A program made the translations under genes and the position numbers. The notes below the pieces were generated by a model. It did not search any database. It saw nothing but the letters and a program-made list of their open reading frames with translations, and was not told where the DNA came from. From contig CAWASR010000009.1 of NCBI GenBank assembly GCA_963784805.1, positions 124,001 through 188,000 of the forward strand: DNA of 64,000 nucleotides. Direction: 5' to 3'. Positions 25,520-34,123 of the stretch are shown piece by piece. The stretch comes from Roseiarcus sp963784805 (GTDB taxonomy: Bacteria; Pseudomonadota; Alphaproteobacteria; Rhizobiales; Beijerinckiaceae). The stretch's first letter is position 1, and the number at the start of each line of letters is the position of its first letter.

Positions 25520-26482
25520 ATGCGAGGCGGCGCAATCTCGCCAGGGAAACGGGTGAACGCTGGTCCGTCAAGGGTAGCGAAAGTGGCCGATCCGGAAGCC
25601 GACGATGGGGCGAAGGACGCTCCTTCCAAAACCGACGCGGCTCCGGCCAGCGAGCGCTCCTGGACCCGGTGGATCTTCAACAATCTCGGCGCGATCTTGT
25701 CGGCTGGCCTGGTCGGCACGACGCTCAGCGCCTATTTTCAATGGCGCAGCTGGGAATACCAGAGCCAGACCGAAAGAATTGACAAGGACACCAAGGCGGT
25801 GGTCGAAGCGGTCGAAAACCTGGACAAGGTCGTCGACGAAAAATGGCTCTCGACCTACCAAATGAACGACGCCATCAAAGAGAAAACCGAGGGCGACAAG
25901 CTAAAGGCGGTCATCGACCGGTTTTATTCGGCCGACAAGGACTGGGAGTTGCAGCATAATATCTTGGCGTCAAATTTGAAGATCACGGTCGACTCCCAGT
26001 TCGGAATTGAAGACGCCAGATTAGTTGAATTGACATATCCACTCACATGCACGACTTATACGCTCGTAGGACAGCAACCGCATGGTAACGATTCCCTATC
26101 GGTGCGCGCACTCTTGGAGATCGCGTATAACTGTCACAATATTGTCAAAGGAAAGATCGAGGACGCGCTGCACGCGAGAGACAAGAACGACTCCCGGTGG
26201 TCGGAGACGACCGCCGAACCCGATGCGGGCGGCCTGATATTAAGTCATATCTGGTGGGTCGACAAAGTTCTGCAATGCATGGTGGTCCAGCGCGCGCTTG
26301 AACTTCGTCACCAGTCTCCGCGCGTGCCGATCGTCCGATTGAGGGGACTTGCGGACTTTCAGACCTATGCGCCAACGGAGGAAGAACGGGCGCAGGAAGA
26401 GCAATGCGTGGATTCGTACAAGACAAATCCAACCCTTGGGATTTCCGCGCCGAAGCCGAAGCCCGAACCTAAGCCGCAATAG
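25520..26482 (+). CDS. Hypothetical single-pass membrane protein, AT-richer than its surroundings
   Basis: Up to 320 residues. A disordered acidic/proline N-terminus, a hydrophobic segment NNLGAILSAGLVGTTLSAYF (about 54-73), a polar coiled-coil-like stretch rich in K and D/E (80-130), and a lysine/proline C-terminal tail (PKPKPEPKPQ). A GTG at 25583 with AAGGG eight bases upstream is a better-supported start than the ATG at 25520. Base composition between about 25900 and 26250 is clearly lower in G+C than the neighbours and rare codons are common, which suggests recent acquisition. No family recognised. Confidence 0.65.
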   Translation: MRGGAISPGKRVNAGPSRVAKVADPEADDGAKDAPSKTDAAPASERSWTRWIFNNLGAILSAGLVGTTLSAYFQWRSWEYQSQTERIDKDTKAVVEAVENLDKVVDEKWLSTYQMNDAIKEKTEGDKLKAVIDRFYSADKDWELQHNILASNLKITVDSQFGIEDARLVELTYPLTCTTYTLVGQQPHGNDSLSVRALLEIAYNCHNIVKGKIEDALHARDKNDSRWSETTAEPDAGGLILSHIWWVDKVLQCMVVQRALELRHQSPRVPIVRLRGLADFQTYAPTEEERAQEEQCVDSYKTNPTLGISAPKPKPEPKPQ

Positions 26483-26594
26483 GGCGAGCGCAGCGCTCGT
26501 TCGCGGGTTCCGGCCCGGCGGCGTCGGGTTGCGTCGGCGCCGCGCAAGGGCTAACTGGCGCGACCTTGCCCGCTCGCCTTGCTGGGGGACATCA

Positions 26595-27365
26595 ATGGAT
26601 CCGGAAAAATTCGCGTTCGCGGTCGCCGTCGCCGTGTTCGCCGGCGGGACGCTCGGTCTCGTCCTGCACCGCACTTTGCCCGAACGGCACCGGACGGGCG
26701 GCGCCAGAGACATGATCGGCGCGGTGGTCGGTTTGCTCACGTTGCTGTCCGCTCTGGTTCTCGGTCTCCTGATCTGGACCGCATACGGCGTGTACGCGGG
26801 CCAGAACACCGCGATCGAGACCCTCGCCGCGAATGGTCTGCAACTCGACCTCGCGCTTCAGGATTACGGCCCGGAGGGGCATGACTTGCGTGCGCAGATG
26901 CGGGAGCGCCTGACCAAGACCATCGACCAGGTCTGGGGGGCGAACCAGAGCAACGCCAATTTTGCCGCAGCCAACATCGCCGCAGCCATTCGGGGAAAGC
27001 GCGACTGGCAGGCGGCCCTGGATAGCCTCCATCCTTCCACCGACGCGCAAAAGAAGGCGCTCGCCACCGCCAAGTCCGCGGTCGATTCGATCATTCAATC
27101 GCGATTGCAGATGTCCTTCGCGCTGGAAAGTCCGGTTTCCTATCCGCTGGTGGGAATCGTGGGCGCATGGGCGGTCTTTCTCTTTTGCGGTTACGGGCTG
27201 CTGTCGGGAGGCAACGGCATGTCTTACGTCGCCGCCGGCGTTGGCGCGCTTGCGGCGGCGAGCGCCGTACTGCTGATCCTCGAGTTGAGCAGTCCGTATT
27301 CGGGGATGTTTCGCGCCTCTCCCGCGCCGCTTAAAGACGTGCTGGCAGTCATGGGCAAGGGGTGA
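26595..27365 (+). CDS. DUF4239-like membrane protein
   Basis: 256 residues: hydrophobic segments at about 5-23, 42-66, 187-203 and 212-232, arranged as two membrane hairpins separated by a soluble helical region (about 70-180). This two-hairpin architecture with AALNSL/SPVSYP-like landmarks matches the bestrophin-like DUF4239 family of unknown function. GGGGGAC ribosome-binding site before ATG 26595. It lies 112 bases after the AT-rich hypothetical gene. Confidence 0.6.
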   Translation: MDPEKFAFAVAVAVFAGGTLGLVLHRTLPERHRTGGARDMIGAVVGLLTLLSALVLGLLIWTAYGVYAGQNTAIETLAANGLQLDLALQDYGPEGHDLRAQMRERLTKTIDQVWGANQSNANFAAANIAAAIRGKRDWQAALDSLHPSTDAQKKALATAKSAVDSIIQSRLQMSFALESPVSYPLVGIVGAWAVFLFCGYGLLSGGNGMSYVAAGVGALAAASAVLLILELSSPYSGMFRASPAPLKDVLAVMGKG

Positions 27366-27527
27366 CAGGGGCGTAAACTCAAGTCGCGTCGCCAGATCTT
27401 CAGAACGCTGCGGCGCCGGGACCAAAGTCCGCCCTGCGTTCACGCTGCGCGCCGGCCGGCGTCTATGCGGAACTGTCTTGGCGGATTTGTCTTGCCTTCG
27501 TCAGCCTTCAGCGGAAAGGCTGGCGCG

Positions 27528-28778
27528 ATGACGTCCAGTTCCTCGATGTCGGGCCTCGTCGCCTCCGCCGCCGCCGAGCCCCCGCTGACAGCGCGTGGCG
27601 AGGCCCGCTTCTGGCGCGTCAGCGTGGCTCTGTTTCTCGGCGGTTTCGCCACCTTCGCGCTGCTCTATTGCGTCCAGCCGCTGATGCCGAGTTTCGCGCG
27701 GACGTTTTCGATCTCGCCCGCCGCGGCGAGCCTTTCGCTGTCGGCGGCGACGGGCGTGCTGGCGTTCGCGATGTTCGCAGCAGGAGCGCTGTCGGACGCC
27801 TTCGGACGCAAGACCGTGATGGCGGCTTCTCTCGCCGCCGCCGCCGCCGCGACTTTCGCCGCGGCCTTCTCGCGCGATTGGACGACGCTGATCGTCTTTC
27901 GCGCTTTGACGGGTCTGGCGCTGTCGGGCGTGCCGGCGGTCGCGATGGCCTATCTCGCCGAGGAGATGGACCGTTCGGCGATCGGGCTGGCGATGGGTCT
28001 CTACATTGCCGGCAGCACCCTCGGAGGCATGGGCGGGCGGCTGGTGGTGGCGGCGATCGCGGATCAGGGCGGCTGGCGGGTCGGCGTCGGCGGAATCGGC
28101 GCGTTCTCGCTCGCGTGCGCGGGACTGTTCGCGCTTGCGCTGCCGCCGCAGCGGCCGGGGGCGCCCGGGCGGCGATCGAACCCGATTGTTCCGGCGATCC
28201 GGGCCCATCTCAGCGATCCGGGCCTGCGCTATCTGTTCGCGCTGGCCTTTCTGCTGATGGGCGCCTTCGTCACCACTTACAATTACATCGGCTTTCGCCT
28301 GGCCGCGCCGCCGTTCTCGCTGAGCCAGGCGACGATCGGTCTCGTGTTCGTCATCTATCTCGTCGGCGCGGTCAGCTCGGCGGCGATGGGCGAACTCGCC
28401 GGGCGCTTCGGGCGCAGGCGGGTCATCGGCCCCGCCATCGTCCTGATGCCGCTCGGCGTGCTGACGACCCTGCCGAACAGCCTGCCGCTGACCATCCTCG
28501 GGGTCGGACTGGTGACCGCCGGGTTTTTTGGCGGCCACTCGATCGCCTCGAGCTGGGTGGGCTTAAGGGCCGCCAAGGCGCGGGCGCAGGCGAGCGCGCT
28601 CTACCTGTTTTTCTACTATGCGGGATCGAGTCTGGCCGGAACGATCGGCGGCTCGGTTTTAGCCCGCGGCGGCTGGCCCGGCGTCGCCGCCTTCGTCGGC
28701 GGGCTGAGCGCCCTTGCGCTCATCGTCGCTCTGAAACTCGCGCGGGTTCCGCCGCCCGCGCATCTGCGTCCTTCCTGA
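27528..28778 (+). CDS. MFS transporter (YnfM/arabinose-efflux-like)
   Basis: 416 residues, twelve predicted membrane segments. First-half MFS signature between segments 2 and 3 reads GALSDAFGRKTVM; the corresponding second-half motif is GELAGRFGRRRVIG. RALTGLALSGVPAVAMAYLAEEM is the segment-4/5 region typical of the YnfM group of drug/metabolite exporters. GGAAAGG nine bases before ATG 27528 supports that start over the upstream in-frame codon. Substrate unknown. recO follows 13 bases later. Confidence 0.85.
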   Translation: MTSSSSMSGLVASAAAEPPLTARGEARFWRVSVALFLGGFATFALLYCVQPLMPSFARTFSISPAAASLSLSAATGVLAFAMFAAGALSDAFGRKTVMAASLAAAAAATFAAAFSRDWTTLIVFRALTGLALSGVPAVAMAYLAEEMDRSAIGLAMGLYIAGSTLGGMGGRLVVAAIADQGGWRVGVGGIGAFSLACAGLFALALPPQRPGAPGRRSNPIVPAIRAHLSDPGLRYLFALAFLLMGAFVTTYNYIGFRLAAPPFSLSQATIGLVFVIYLVGAVSSAAMGELAGRFGRRRVIGPAIVLMPLGVLTTLPNSLPLTILGVGLVTAGFFGGHSIASSWVGLRAAKARAQASALYLFFYYAGSSLAGTIGGSVLARGGWPGVAAFVGGLSALALIVALKLARVPPPAHLRPS

Positions 28779-28791
28779 GCGGGCGAAAGCG

Positions 28792-29532
28792 ATGGAATGG
28801 CGCGACGAAGGGCTGGTGATCGGAGTTCGCCGGCACGGCGAGAGTTCTGCGATCGTGGAAGCGATGACGCGCGCGCACGGGCGCCATCTGGGCCTGGCGC
28901 GCGGCGGACGGTCGCCGAGGCTGAAGGCGGCGCTGCAGCCCGGCAACACGCTTAGCCTCGTGTGGCGGGCGCGGCTCGACGAGCATCTCGGCGCCTTTTC
29001 GATCGAGCCGATGGCGCTGAGGGCGGGGCGGCTGATGGAGAGCGGGCTGGCGCTTGCCGGCATCAACTATCTCGGCGCGCTGGCGCGCCTCCTGCCGGAG
29101 CGTGATCCGCACGAAAGGGTGTACGAGACTCTGAGCCTGATCGCGGAACACCTCGACGACGAGGCGCTCGCCCCGCAGCTCGTCGTCCGCTTCGAGGTCC
29201 AGATGCTGGCCGAATGCGGTTTCCGGCTCGACCTTGGCCGGTGCGCGGCGACCGGGACCAGCGACAGCCTCGCCTATGTCTCGCCGCGGTCGGGCCGGGC
29301 GGTCAGCGCCGAAGCCGGAGCGCCGTGGCGCGACCGGCTGCTGCCGCTGCCTTCGTTCCTGCGCGAGGGCGCGAAGCTCGAGCCGCGCCCGAGCGCCGAA
29401 GACCTCGCCGACGGCTTTCGCATGACCGGCTTCTTCCTCGCCCGCGACCTCTTTGCGCAGCGCGGCGAACCGCTGCCGGATTCGCGGGCGGCGTTTCTGA
29501 AGGCGGCGGCGAAGGCGGAGCGAAGGGGGTAG
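28792..29532 (+). CDS. recO: DNA repair protein RecO
   Basis: 246 residues. N-terminal OB fold (WRDEGLVIGVRRHGESSAIVEAMTR) and C-terminal helical part with FEVQMLAECGFRLDLGRCAATG. RecO loads RecA with RecR/RecF on SSB-coated gaps. Only one of the zinc-finger cysteine pairs of some RecO proteins is visible, as is common in alphaproteobacteria. Usually near era-rnc in this group; here it follows an MFS gene. Confidence 0.93.
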   Translation: MEWRDEGLVIGVRRHGESSAIVEAMTRAHGRHLGLARGGRSPRLKAALQPGNTLSLVWRARLDEHLGAFSIEPMALRAGRLMESGLALAGINYLGALARLLPERDPHERVYETLSLIAEHLDDEALAPQLVVRFEVQMLAECGFRLDLGRCAATGTSDSLAYVSPRSGRAVSAEAGAPWRDRLLPLPSFLREGAKLEPRPSAEDLADGFRMTGFFLARDLFAQRGEPLPDSRAAFLKAAAKAERRG

Positions 29533-29703
29533 GGGAGGCGTCTCGCCCTTTGGCGGCCGGTCTCGCTCACGCGCCCGGGCTTCGGCAAGGGCGGCTGGTT
29601 GCGCGGTCACTTGGCGGCTGAATGGCGGACGCGATCGGACGGATCGTTTCAGAAATTCGGGGCAGGGGGCGATTGAGGCGCGCGACCCGCCCAATCTCTT
29701 TAC

Positions 29704-29748
29704 ATAACGATCGTTATTTTTGCAACAGGCGATTATAATGATCGTTAT
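29704..29748. promoter_or_regulatory. Two near-identical 14-bp palindromes, candidate TetR operator
   Basis: ATAACGATCGTTAT (29704-29717, perfect palindrome) and ATAATGATCGTTAT (29735-29748, one mismatch) repeat at a 31-bp interval, about three helical turns, immediately upstream of the TetR gene starting at 29772. This is the typical layout of an autorepressor operator. The TTT/ATAAT sequences between them could be promoter elements. Confidence 0.65.
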
Positions 29749-29771
29749 CCAATCGAGGAGCGAATGAAAAC

Positions 29772-30380
29772 GTGCGCTACAGCCAGGAACAGAGCGGCGC
29801 GACCCGAAAGCGGGTCCTGGACGCCGCGGGCCGGGCGTTTCGCCAGCACGGCTTTGGCGGCGTCGGCGTCGACGGCCTCGCCAAGGCCGCGGGCCTGACC
29901 TCAGGCGCCTTCTACGGACATTTCCGTTCGAAGGCGGAGGCGTTTCGCGCCGTCGTCGCGGTCGGGATGGAGCGGCTCAGGGCCGCGGTCGCGCATTTTC
30001 AGGCGCGTCGCGGCGACGCCTGGTTCGACGATTTCACCGCCTTTTATCTCGGACCCGAGCATCGCGAGGACATCGCTGGCGGCTGCGCCGTTCCGAGCCT
30101 TTCGGCCGAGGTCTCGCGCGCCGACGATGACACCCGGGCCGAATACGAAGCCGGGCTGAAACGCGTCGCCAACGAACTGGCCGCCGGCCTTGGCGCCTGG
30201 GAGGGTCGGGAAAAGGCGTGGCCGCTGCTCGCCCAGCTCGCCGGAGGCGTGCTGCTCTCGCGCGCCGTGCGCGACCAGGCTTTGGCTAAGGAAATCGCCG
30301 AGGCCACGCTGAAGAACTTGCGCGAGCGCGCGCGGGCCGCGGCAGGCGGTGAGCGCGCCGCGACGGACAACGACCCGTAG
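29772..30380 (+). CDS. TetR/AcrR family transcriptional regulator
   Basis: 202 residues. Helix-turn-helix at about 12-55: VLDAAGRAFRQHGFGGVGV followed by LAKAAGLTSGAFYGHFRSK. The C-terminal half (GGCAVPSLSAEVSR...) resembles the TetR subgroup that often controls an adjacent reductase or efflux gene, but no target lies next to it here. Start is GTG at 29772 with GAGGAG about 11 bases upstream; no in-frame ATG exists. Two palindromes directly upstream argue for autoregulation. Confidence 0.87.
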   Translation: MRYSQEQSGATRKRVLDAAGRAFRQHGFGGVGVDGLAKAAGLTSGAFYGHFRSKAEAFRAVVAVGMERLRAAVAHFQARRGDAWFDDFTAFYLGPEHREDIAGGCAVPSLSAEVSRADDDTRAEYEAGLKRVANELAAGLGAWEGREKAWPLLAQLAGGVLLSRAVRDQALAKEIAEATLKNLRERARAAAGGERAATDNDP

Positions 30381-30398
30381 CTGGTCACGGGAAGAGTC

Positions 30399-30680
30399 CT
30401 ACATTTTTTCTTTGACGCCTGAACTGACCAGCCACCAGTTGACGGGATAGCTGGTGACGAAACCGGCCATCATCGCGAGCGGCATGGCCGGCGGGCGCCC
30501 ATAGCGCAAATAAGCCCACACAATCGCGCCGGAGCCGAACAGCGCGGTCACTGGCCAGACCACGTTCATAATCCACATCGGCTGGGGATGTCGCGCAACG
30601 TCCACCGCGAGGAATGCGGCGCATCCTATGCCGAACAGCAGCGCCGCAACGGAAAGAACATGGAGCCACACAGGAATCAC
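30399..30680 (-). CDS. Short DUF4396-type membrane protein
   Basis: 93 residues, GTG start. PMWIMNVVWPVTALFGSG...WAYLRYGR is the N-terminal DUF4396 hallmark and FVTSYPVNWWLVSSGVKEKM is its C-terminal hallmark, but the roughly 100-residue middle section of the full-length family (the part with CGAGC-type motifs) is absent, so this is an internally shortened form. Three membrane segments remain. Function unknown. It lies beyond the 3' end of the molybdoenzyme operon in the same direction. Confidence 0.65.
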   Translation of the reverse strand: MIPVWLHVLSVAALLFGIGCAAFLAVDVARHPQPMWIMNVVWPVTALFGSGAIVWAYLRYGRPPAMPLAMMAGFVTSYPVNWWLVSSGVKEKM

Positions 30681-30736
30681 GAGGGTCGGTCCTTGATGCC
30701 GCGCCGGCCTTCCCGGGCGCTCAGCGCTTCAATCGT

Positions 30737-31603
30737 TCAAATCCCGGCGTACCATTCGTAGCCGCGGTCCTCCCAGTAGCCGCCGCGGCCGCTGGCGATG
30801 CCGGCGAAACTGTCGATCGCCTCGATGCGCATGATGTATTTGGCCATCTTGTAGCCGAGTTGCCGCTCGACCCGCAGCCTGAGCGGCGCCCCATGGTCGA
30901 CCGTCAGCGGCGCAAAGTTGCGCTCATAGGCGAGGATGGTCTGGGGGTGATAGGCGTCGACCAGATCGATCGTCTCATAATAGCGCCCGTTGGGGTCGTG
31001 CGGCTCGTCCAGATTGTCGGCGCAGAAGAACGCGATATAGCGCGCCTGCGGCTTGAGCCCCGCCGCGTTGAGCAGCGCCGACAGGCGCGCGCCCTTCCAT
31101 TGGCCGATGCAGCTCCAGCCCTCGACGCAATCGTGGCGGGTGATCTGGGAACGCGAGTCCAGCTTGCGCAAGTCGGAAAGGGTGAGCTTCATCGGATGCT
31201 CCACCAGGCCGCCGACCTCGAGCCGCCAGTCCGCGAAGCCGCCCTGACGCAGCGCGACATAGGCCGGATCGTCGGGGTCGACGGAGCCGTTGGGCTTGAA
31301 ATAGGCGGATATGGCGGATTGCGGATATTCCGGCGCCAGCGCCGTGCGCGTCGACAGCAGGGCGCGCTGAACGGTCTGGGTGAGCAATTCTGCCCGATCG
31401 AGGATCGACAGCACGCCGGGCGAGCGGGAATCGAGGCTGCATCCGGAAAGCGGCAAGGCGCCGCCGCCGGCGGCCAGGCCCAATAGCATTTGGCGCCGGC
31501 TGAGGCCCAGTTTCGGGGATCGAGGCCGATCGCCGGGAATGCCAAAGCGTGAACGCGCGCCGGCCGCGGAAGCGAAAGGAAAAATCCGGGTCTCGCGGCT
31601 CAT
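30737..31603 (-). CDS. Molybdopterin-dependent oxidoreductase of the sulfite oxidase fold
   Basis: 288 residues. Tat signal (SRRQMLLGLAAGGG, 35-48) followed by a lipobox LSGC (Cys55), so likely an exported lipoprotein. The Oxidored_molyb domain has the molybdenum-ligating cysteine in TRHDCVEGW (Cys159) and HGAPLRLRVERQLGYK near the C-terminus. It resembles the YedY/MsrP-type catalytic subunits. Its start overlaps the stop of the upstream cytochrome b561 gene (ATGA), which would provide electrons. The substrate (sulfite, methionine sulfoxide or other) cannot be told from sequence. Confidence 0.88.
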   Translation of the reverse strand: MSRETRIFPFASAAGARSRFGIPGDRPRSPKLGLSRRQMLLGLAAGGGALPLSGCSLDSRSPGVLSILDRAELLTQTVQRALLSTRTALAPEYPQSAISAYFKPNGSVDPDDPAYVALRQGGFADWRLEVGGLVEHPMKLTLSDLRKLDSRSQITRHDCVEGWSCIGQWKGARLSALLNAAGLKPQARYIAFFCADNLDEPHDPNGRYYETIDLVDAYHPQTILAYERNFAPLTVDHGAPLRLRVERQLGYKMAKYIMRIEAIDSFAGIASGRGGYWEDRGYEWYAGI

Positions 31604-32445
31604 GGCGCTTCCTCCGATATGCGATAGCGGCCGGTGATCATCGAGCGCAGGTTGTTGACGACGCCGGAGATCAGCACCATCGCCAGATGCGCGATAAGGA
31701 ACAAAACAAGGTAACTGGCGAGGAGGAAATGCACGGTGCGCGCCGACTGGCGTCCGCCGAACAGCGGGACCAGCCATGGAAACGCCGCGTCCATCCCGGG
31801 CGACATCGTCAGCCCGGCGAGGATGAGGATGGGAAACGCCGCCACGACGCTCAGGTAGGCGAGCTTCTGCAGCACGTTGTAGCGCAGCGCCTCCTCGCCC
31901 TTGGGAAAGCGGAACCGCACATGGTCGCGGATCGTGCGCGGAATCGCTCGCAAGTCCGAAAGATTCGGCAGCAGATCGCGAATATGCCGACGCGCGATCA
32001 GGTTGACGACATAGACGAGGCCGTTGAGCACCAGGATCCAGGCGAAGAAGAAATGCCAGCGCCGCCCCATCGCCAGATCCTGTTCGGCCGGCAACGTCGC
32101 CCAGGACGGAAATCCCCGCTCCTCCAGCTCTCCGTCGGATCCGCGCGAGACTCCGAGGACGCCCGTGGTGTCGAACGATCGCCCGAACACGGTCGTCACC
32201 CCGGCGGTCGGATCGCCATCGTCGTTTTCCTTCGCCGACAGCGAAAAGGGCGGATTGTCGAAATTGGTGGCGGCGCCCCAGCTGAGCGAGGGATGGGCGT
32301 TGAAAATCTGCAATCCGCTCACCAGCAGCATCAAAAAGCAGATCGCGTTGACCCAGTGGCAGATCCGCACCACCAGCGAATGCCTGATGACGATACGGGA
32401 GCTCGCGAGAGGACGGGTCACGAAGGCCGGATGGACTGACGTCAT
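31600..32445 (-). CDS. Cytochrome b561-type membrane electron donor
   Basis: 281 residues, four main membrane helices (about 25-47, 122-148, 194-218, 236-262) with histidines positioned for haem: RICHWVNAI in helix 1, WHFFFAW in helix 2, and VHFLLA and LIAHLAM in the last helices. A long periplasmic or cytoplasmic loop separates helices 1 and 2. Translationally coupled to the molybdoenzyme gene, so together they form a quinol-molybdoenzyme pair. Confidence 0.87.
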   Translation of the reverse strand: MTSVHPAFVTRPLASSRIVIRHSLVVRICHWVNAICFLMLLVSGLQIFNAHPSLSWGAATNFDNPPFSLSAKENDDGDPTAGVTTVFGRSFDTTGVLGVSRGSDGELEERGFPSWATLPAEQDLAMGRRWHFFFAWILVLNGLVYVVNLIARRHIRDLLPNLSDLRAIPRTIRDHVRFRFPKGEEALRYNVLQKLAYLSVVAAFPILILAGLTMSPGMDAAFPWLVPLFGGRQSARTVHFLLASYLVLFLIAHLAMVLISGVVNNLRSMITGRYRISEEAP

Positions 32446-32598
32446 GTCGATTCTCCAGCGCCGATTGAAGCGCCGCCCCAGGACTTCGCGCGGGGCGCCG
32501 GCAAAGTTTCGCTCCGCCGCCGCATTTTCTTTTAGCGATTTTGCCGGGCGGCTGAAACTTTGTTTCCGATTGTCCGGTTTCACAGCTTGACCGGTGAT

Positions 32599-32934
32599 TT
32601 ACCGGTTCGCGCCGAGATCGCGGCCCCGCGTCGCCAGCGCAACGACGCGCGGAATCGGCTTCGCGCCCTGTTCGTAACAGGCCACCATGCGACGGCTGAC
32701 GCCGAGCGCATGCGCCGCTGCGTCGAGCGTGTAGGCCCGGCGTTCGCGCCAGCGCCTGAAAGCGTCCGGCGACATGGTGACGCCCGTCTGTTCCTGCGCG
32801 AGCCACAGCGTGTCCGCCGCCATGTCGACTTCGTCAGTCCAGACGACATCGGCTCCATATTCGCCAACGCGCACCTGCCGCCAGCGAGGAAGCCGCGGCT
32901 CGCGATCGGTCGCGACAAACGCGCCCCGGGCGCC
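32599..32934 (-). pseudogene. DUF2442/helix-turn-helix protein, apparently missing its N-terminus
   Basis: An open frame of 111 codons ends at 32599. It reads GARGAFVATDREP...QVRVGEYGADVVWTDEVDMAADTLW, the second half of a DUF2442 domain, then a helix-turn-helix: AYTLDAAAHALGVSRRMVACYEQG. Full-length relatives carry about 30-40 more residues at the start, but here the frame runs straight into the end of the SDR gene and no start codon precedes this segment; a GTG near 32874 or ATG near 32823 could start a shorter protein. Relatives are antitoxin-like or regulatory. Probably a remnant, possibly a short functional DNA-binding protein. Confidence 0.5.
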
Positions 32935-32954
32935 TTTCGAATGACGACGACCCG

Positions 32955-33683
32955 CTAGAGATCGAAATTGGTGGGCAGCATGACCACGTCGCGGATCGTC
33001 ATGCCGCGTGGCCGCGTCAGCATGAACATTATCACGGCGGCCACTTCGCTGGCCTCGAGCAGGCTTCCCGACTCCCTGGCTTCCTTCAGCTTCTCCGGCG
33101 GCCAGTCCGCGAGCAGAGCGCTGATGACGGGGCCGGGCGAGATTGAGCCCACGCGAATGCCGTGCTTGAACACCTGGCGTCGCACCGTCTGGACAAAGCA
33201 GTTGATCGCCCACTTGGACGACGCATAGACCGGCTCCCATGGCGTCGGAAAATGGGCGGCCAAGGAACTCGTGACGATGATGTCGCCCGTCCGACGCTCG
33301 ATCATGTGAGGCAGCACGTCGTGCACATTCTTCATCACGACGTTGACGTTCAAGTTCAGCATCCGGTCGATGGCTCCGGTGTCGGCGTCGACCAGGTCGC
33401 CGCCGACGTAGGTTCCCGCATTGGCATGCAGGATGTCGAGTTGGCCTGCCTTCTCCAGGACTCTCGACAGCAGCGAAGCGCAGTCCTTCGGGTCGAGCAG
33501 GTCGATGACCAGCGGGATCACGGCGTCGCCGTGCTTGTTGCAGAGCGCTTTCAGCGCGGCCTGGTCGCGGTCGACCATCGCCACGCGCGCGCCTGCGGCC
33601 AGCATCGCCTCGGCGCTGGCCAATCCGATGCCCGAGGCCGCCCCGGTCACGACGGCGACCTTGCCTTTTAATTCTCCTGCCAT
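32955..33683 (-). CDS. SDR-family oxidoreductase, ribitol 2-dehydrogenase-like
   Basis: 242 residues, classical short-chain dehydrogenase: NAD-binding TGAASGIG (13-20), Asp38 as cofactor-specificity residue favouring NAD, NAG (88-90), and the catalytic set Ser139/140, Tyr153, Lys157 (YASSK). The ALLADWPPEKLKEA and GMTIRDVVMLPTNFDL segments match ribitol 2-dehydrogenase-type enzymes. ATG 33683 has AGGAGAG seven bases upstream. No polyol kinase or transporter is directly linked, so the substrate is inferred by similarity only. Confidence 0.82.
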   Translation of the reverse strand: MAGELKGKVAVVTGAASGIGLASAEAMLAAGARVAMVDRDQAALKALCNKHGDAVIPLVIDLLDPKDCASLLSRVLEKAGQLDILHANAGTYVGGDLVDADTGAIDRMLNLNVNVVMKNVHDVLPHMIERRTGDIIVTSSLAAHFPTPWEPVYASSKWAINCFVQTVRRQVFKHGIRVGSISPGPVISALLADWPPEKLKEARESGSLLEASEVAAVIMFMLTRPRGMTIRDVVMLPTNFDL

Positions 33684-34123
33684 GGGTCTCTCTCCTTGTC
33701 GGGTCGCCACAACACGCGTCGCAGCATCTAGGGCATGCCGCCATCGGTTGGAAACCCGCTTGCGACCAGAGCGGTCCCGCCGCCCGAGCTGACTAGGTTC
33801 TGAAAAACCGGCAATTTCTTGCCAGCCGGCCAAATCCGTGGTTTCGTTTCTGATTGACCGCGATTGCAGCCGCGCTCCATAGCCCGTCTTCCGACGGGCT
33901 AGCGACCCCGCCTACCGGGACAGGGACGTTCGGCAACTTGGATTGGCGACCATCGATGACTTTATCCCGATTGGCCGGTCCGGAGCAGGCCTTCGCGCCG
34001 CCGTATTTACCCGGCGCCTCCTAGAGCGAGGCCCGAAACGCCGATCGAGCGGCCCGGCGGCCATGGGAGAATTTTTTTCTTTGGAATCGTCCGTAACCCA
34101 TTGAAAAAACGGCCCGACGTGTT
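33684..34123. other. 440-base intergenic region with one strong hairpin
   Basis: No gene seen on either strand. It contains TAGCCCGTC-ttcc-GACGGGCTA (33880-33901), a perfect 9-bp stem, and AT-rich stretches near 34070-34110 downstream of the next gene's end. Probably holds the promoter of the SDR gene. Confidence 0.5.
33880..33901. repeat. Perfect 9-bp-arm hairpin
   Basis: TAGCCCGTC and GACGGGCTA flank a TTCC loop. No T-run follows on either strand, so it is not a standard intrinsic terminator; it may be an RNA hairpin or protein-binding palindrome. Confidence 0.5.

Noticed and set aside
33880..33901. Intrinsic terminator
   Set aside because: Strong stem but no T-run on either side, and it lies upstream rather than downstream of the nearest genes.
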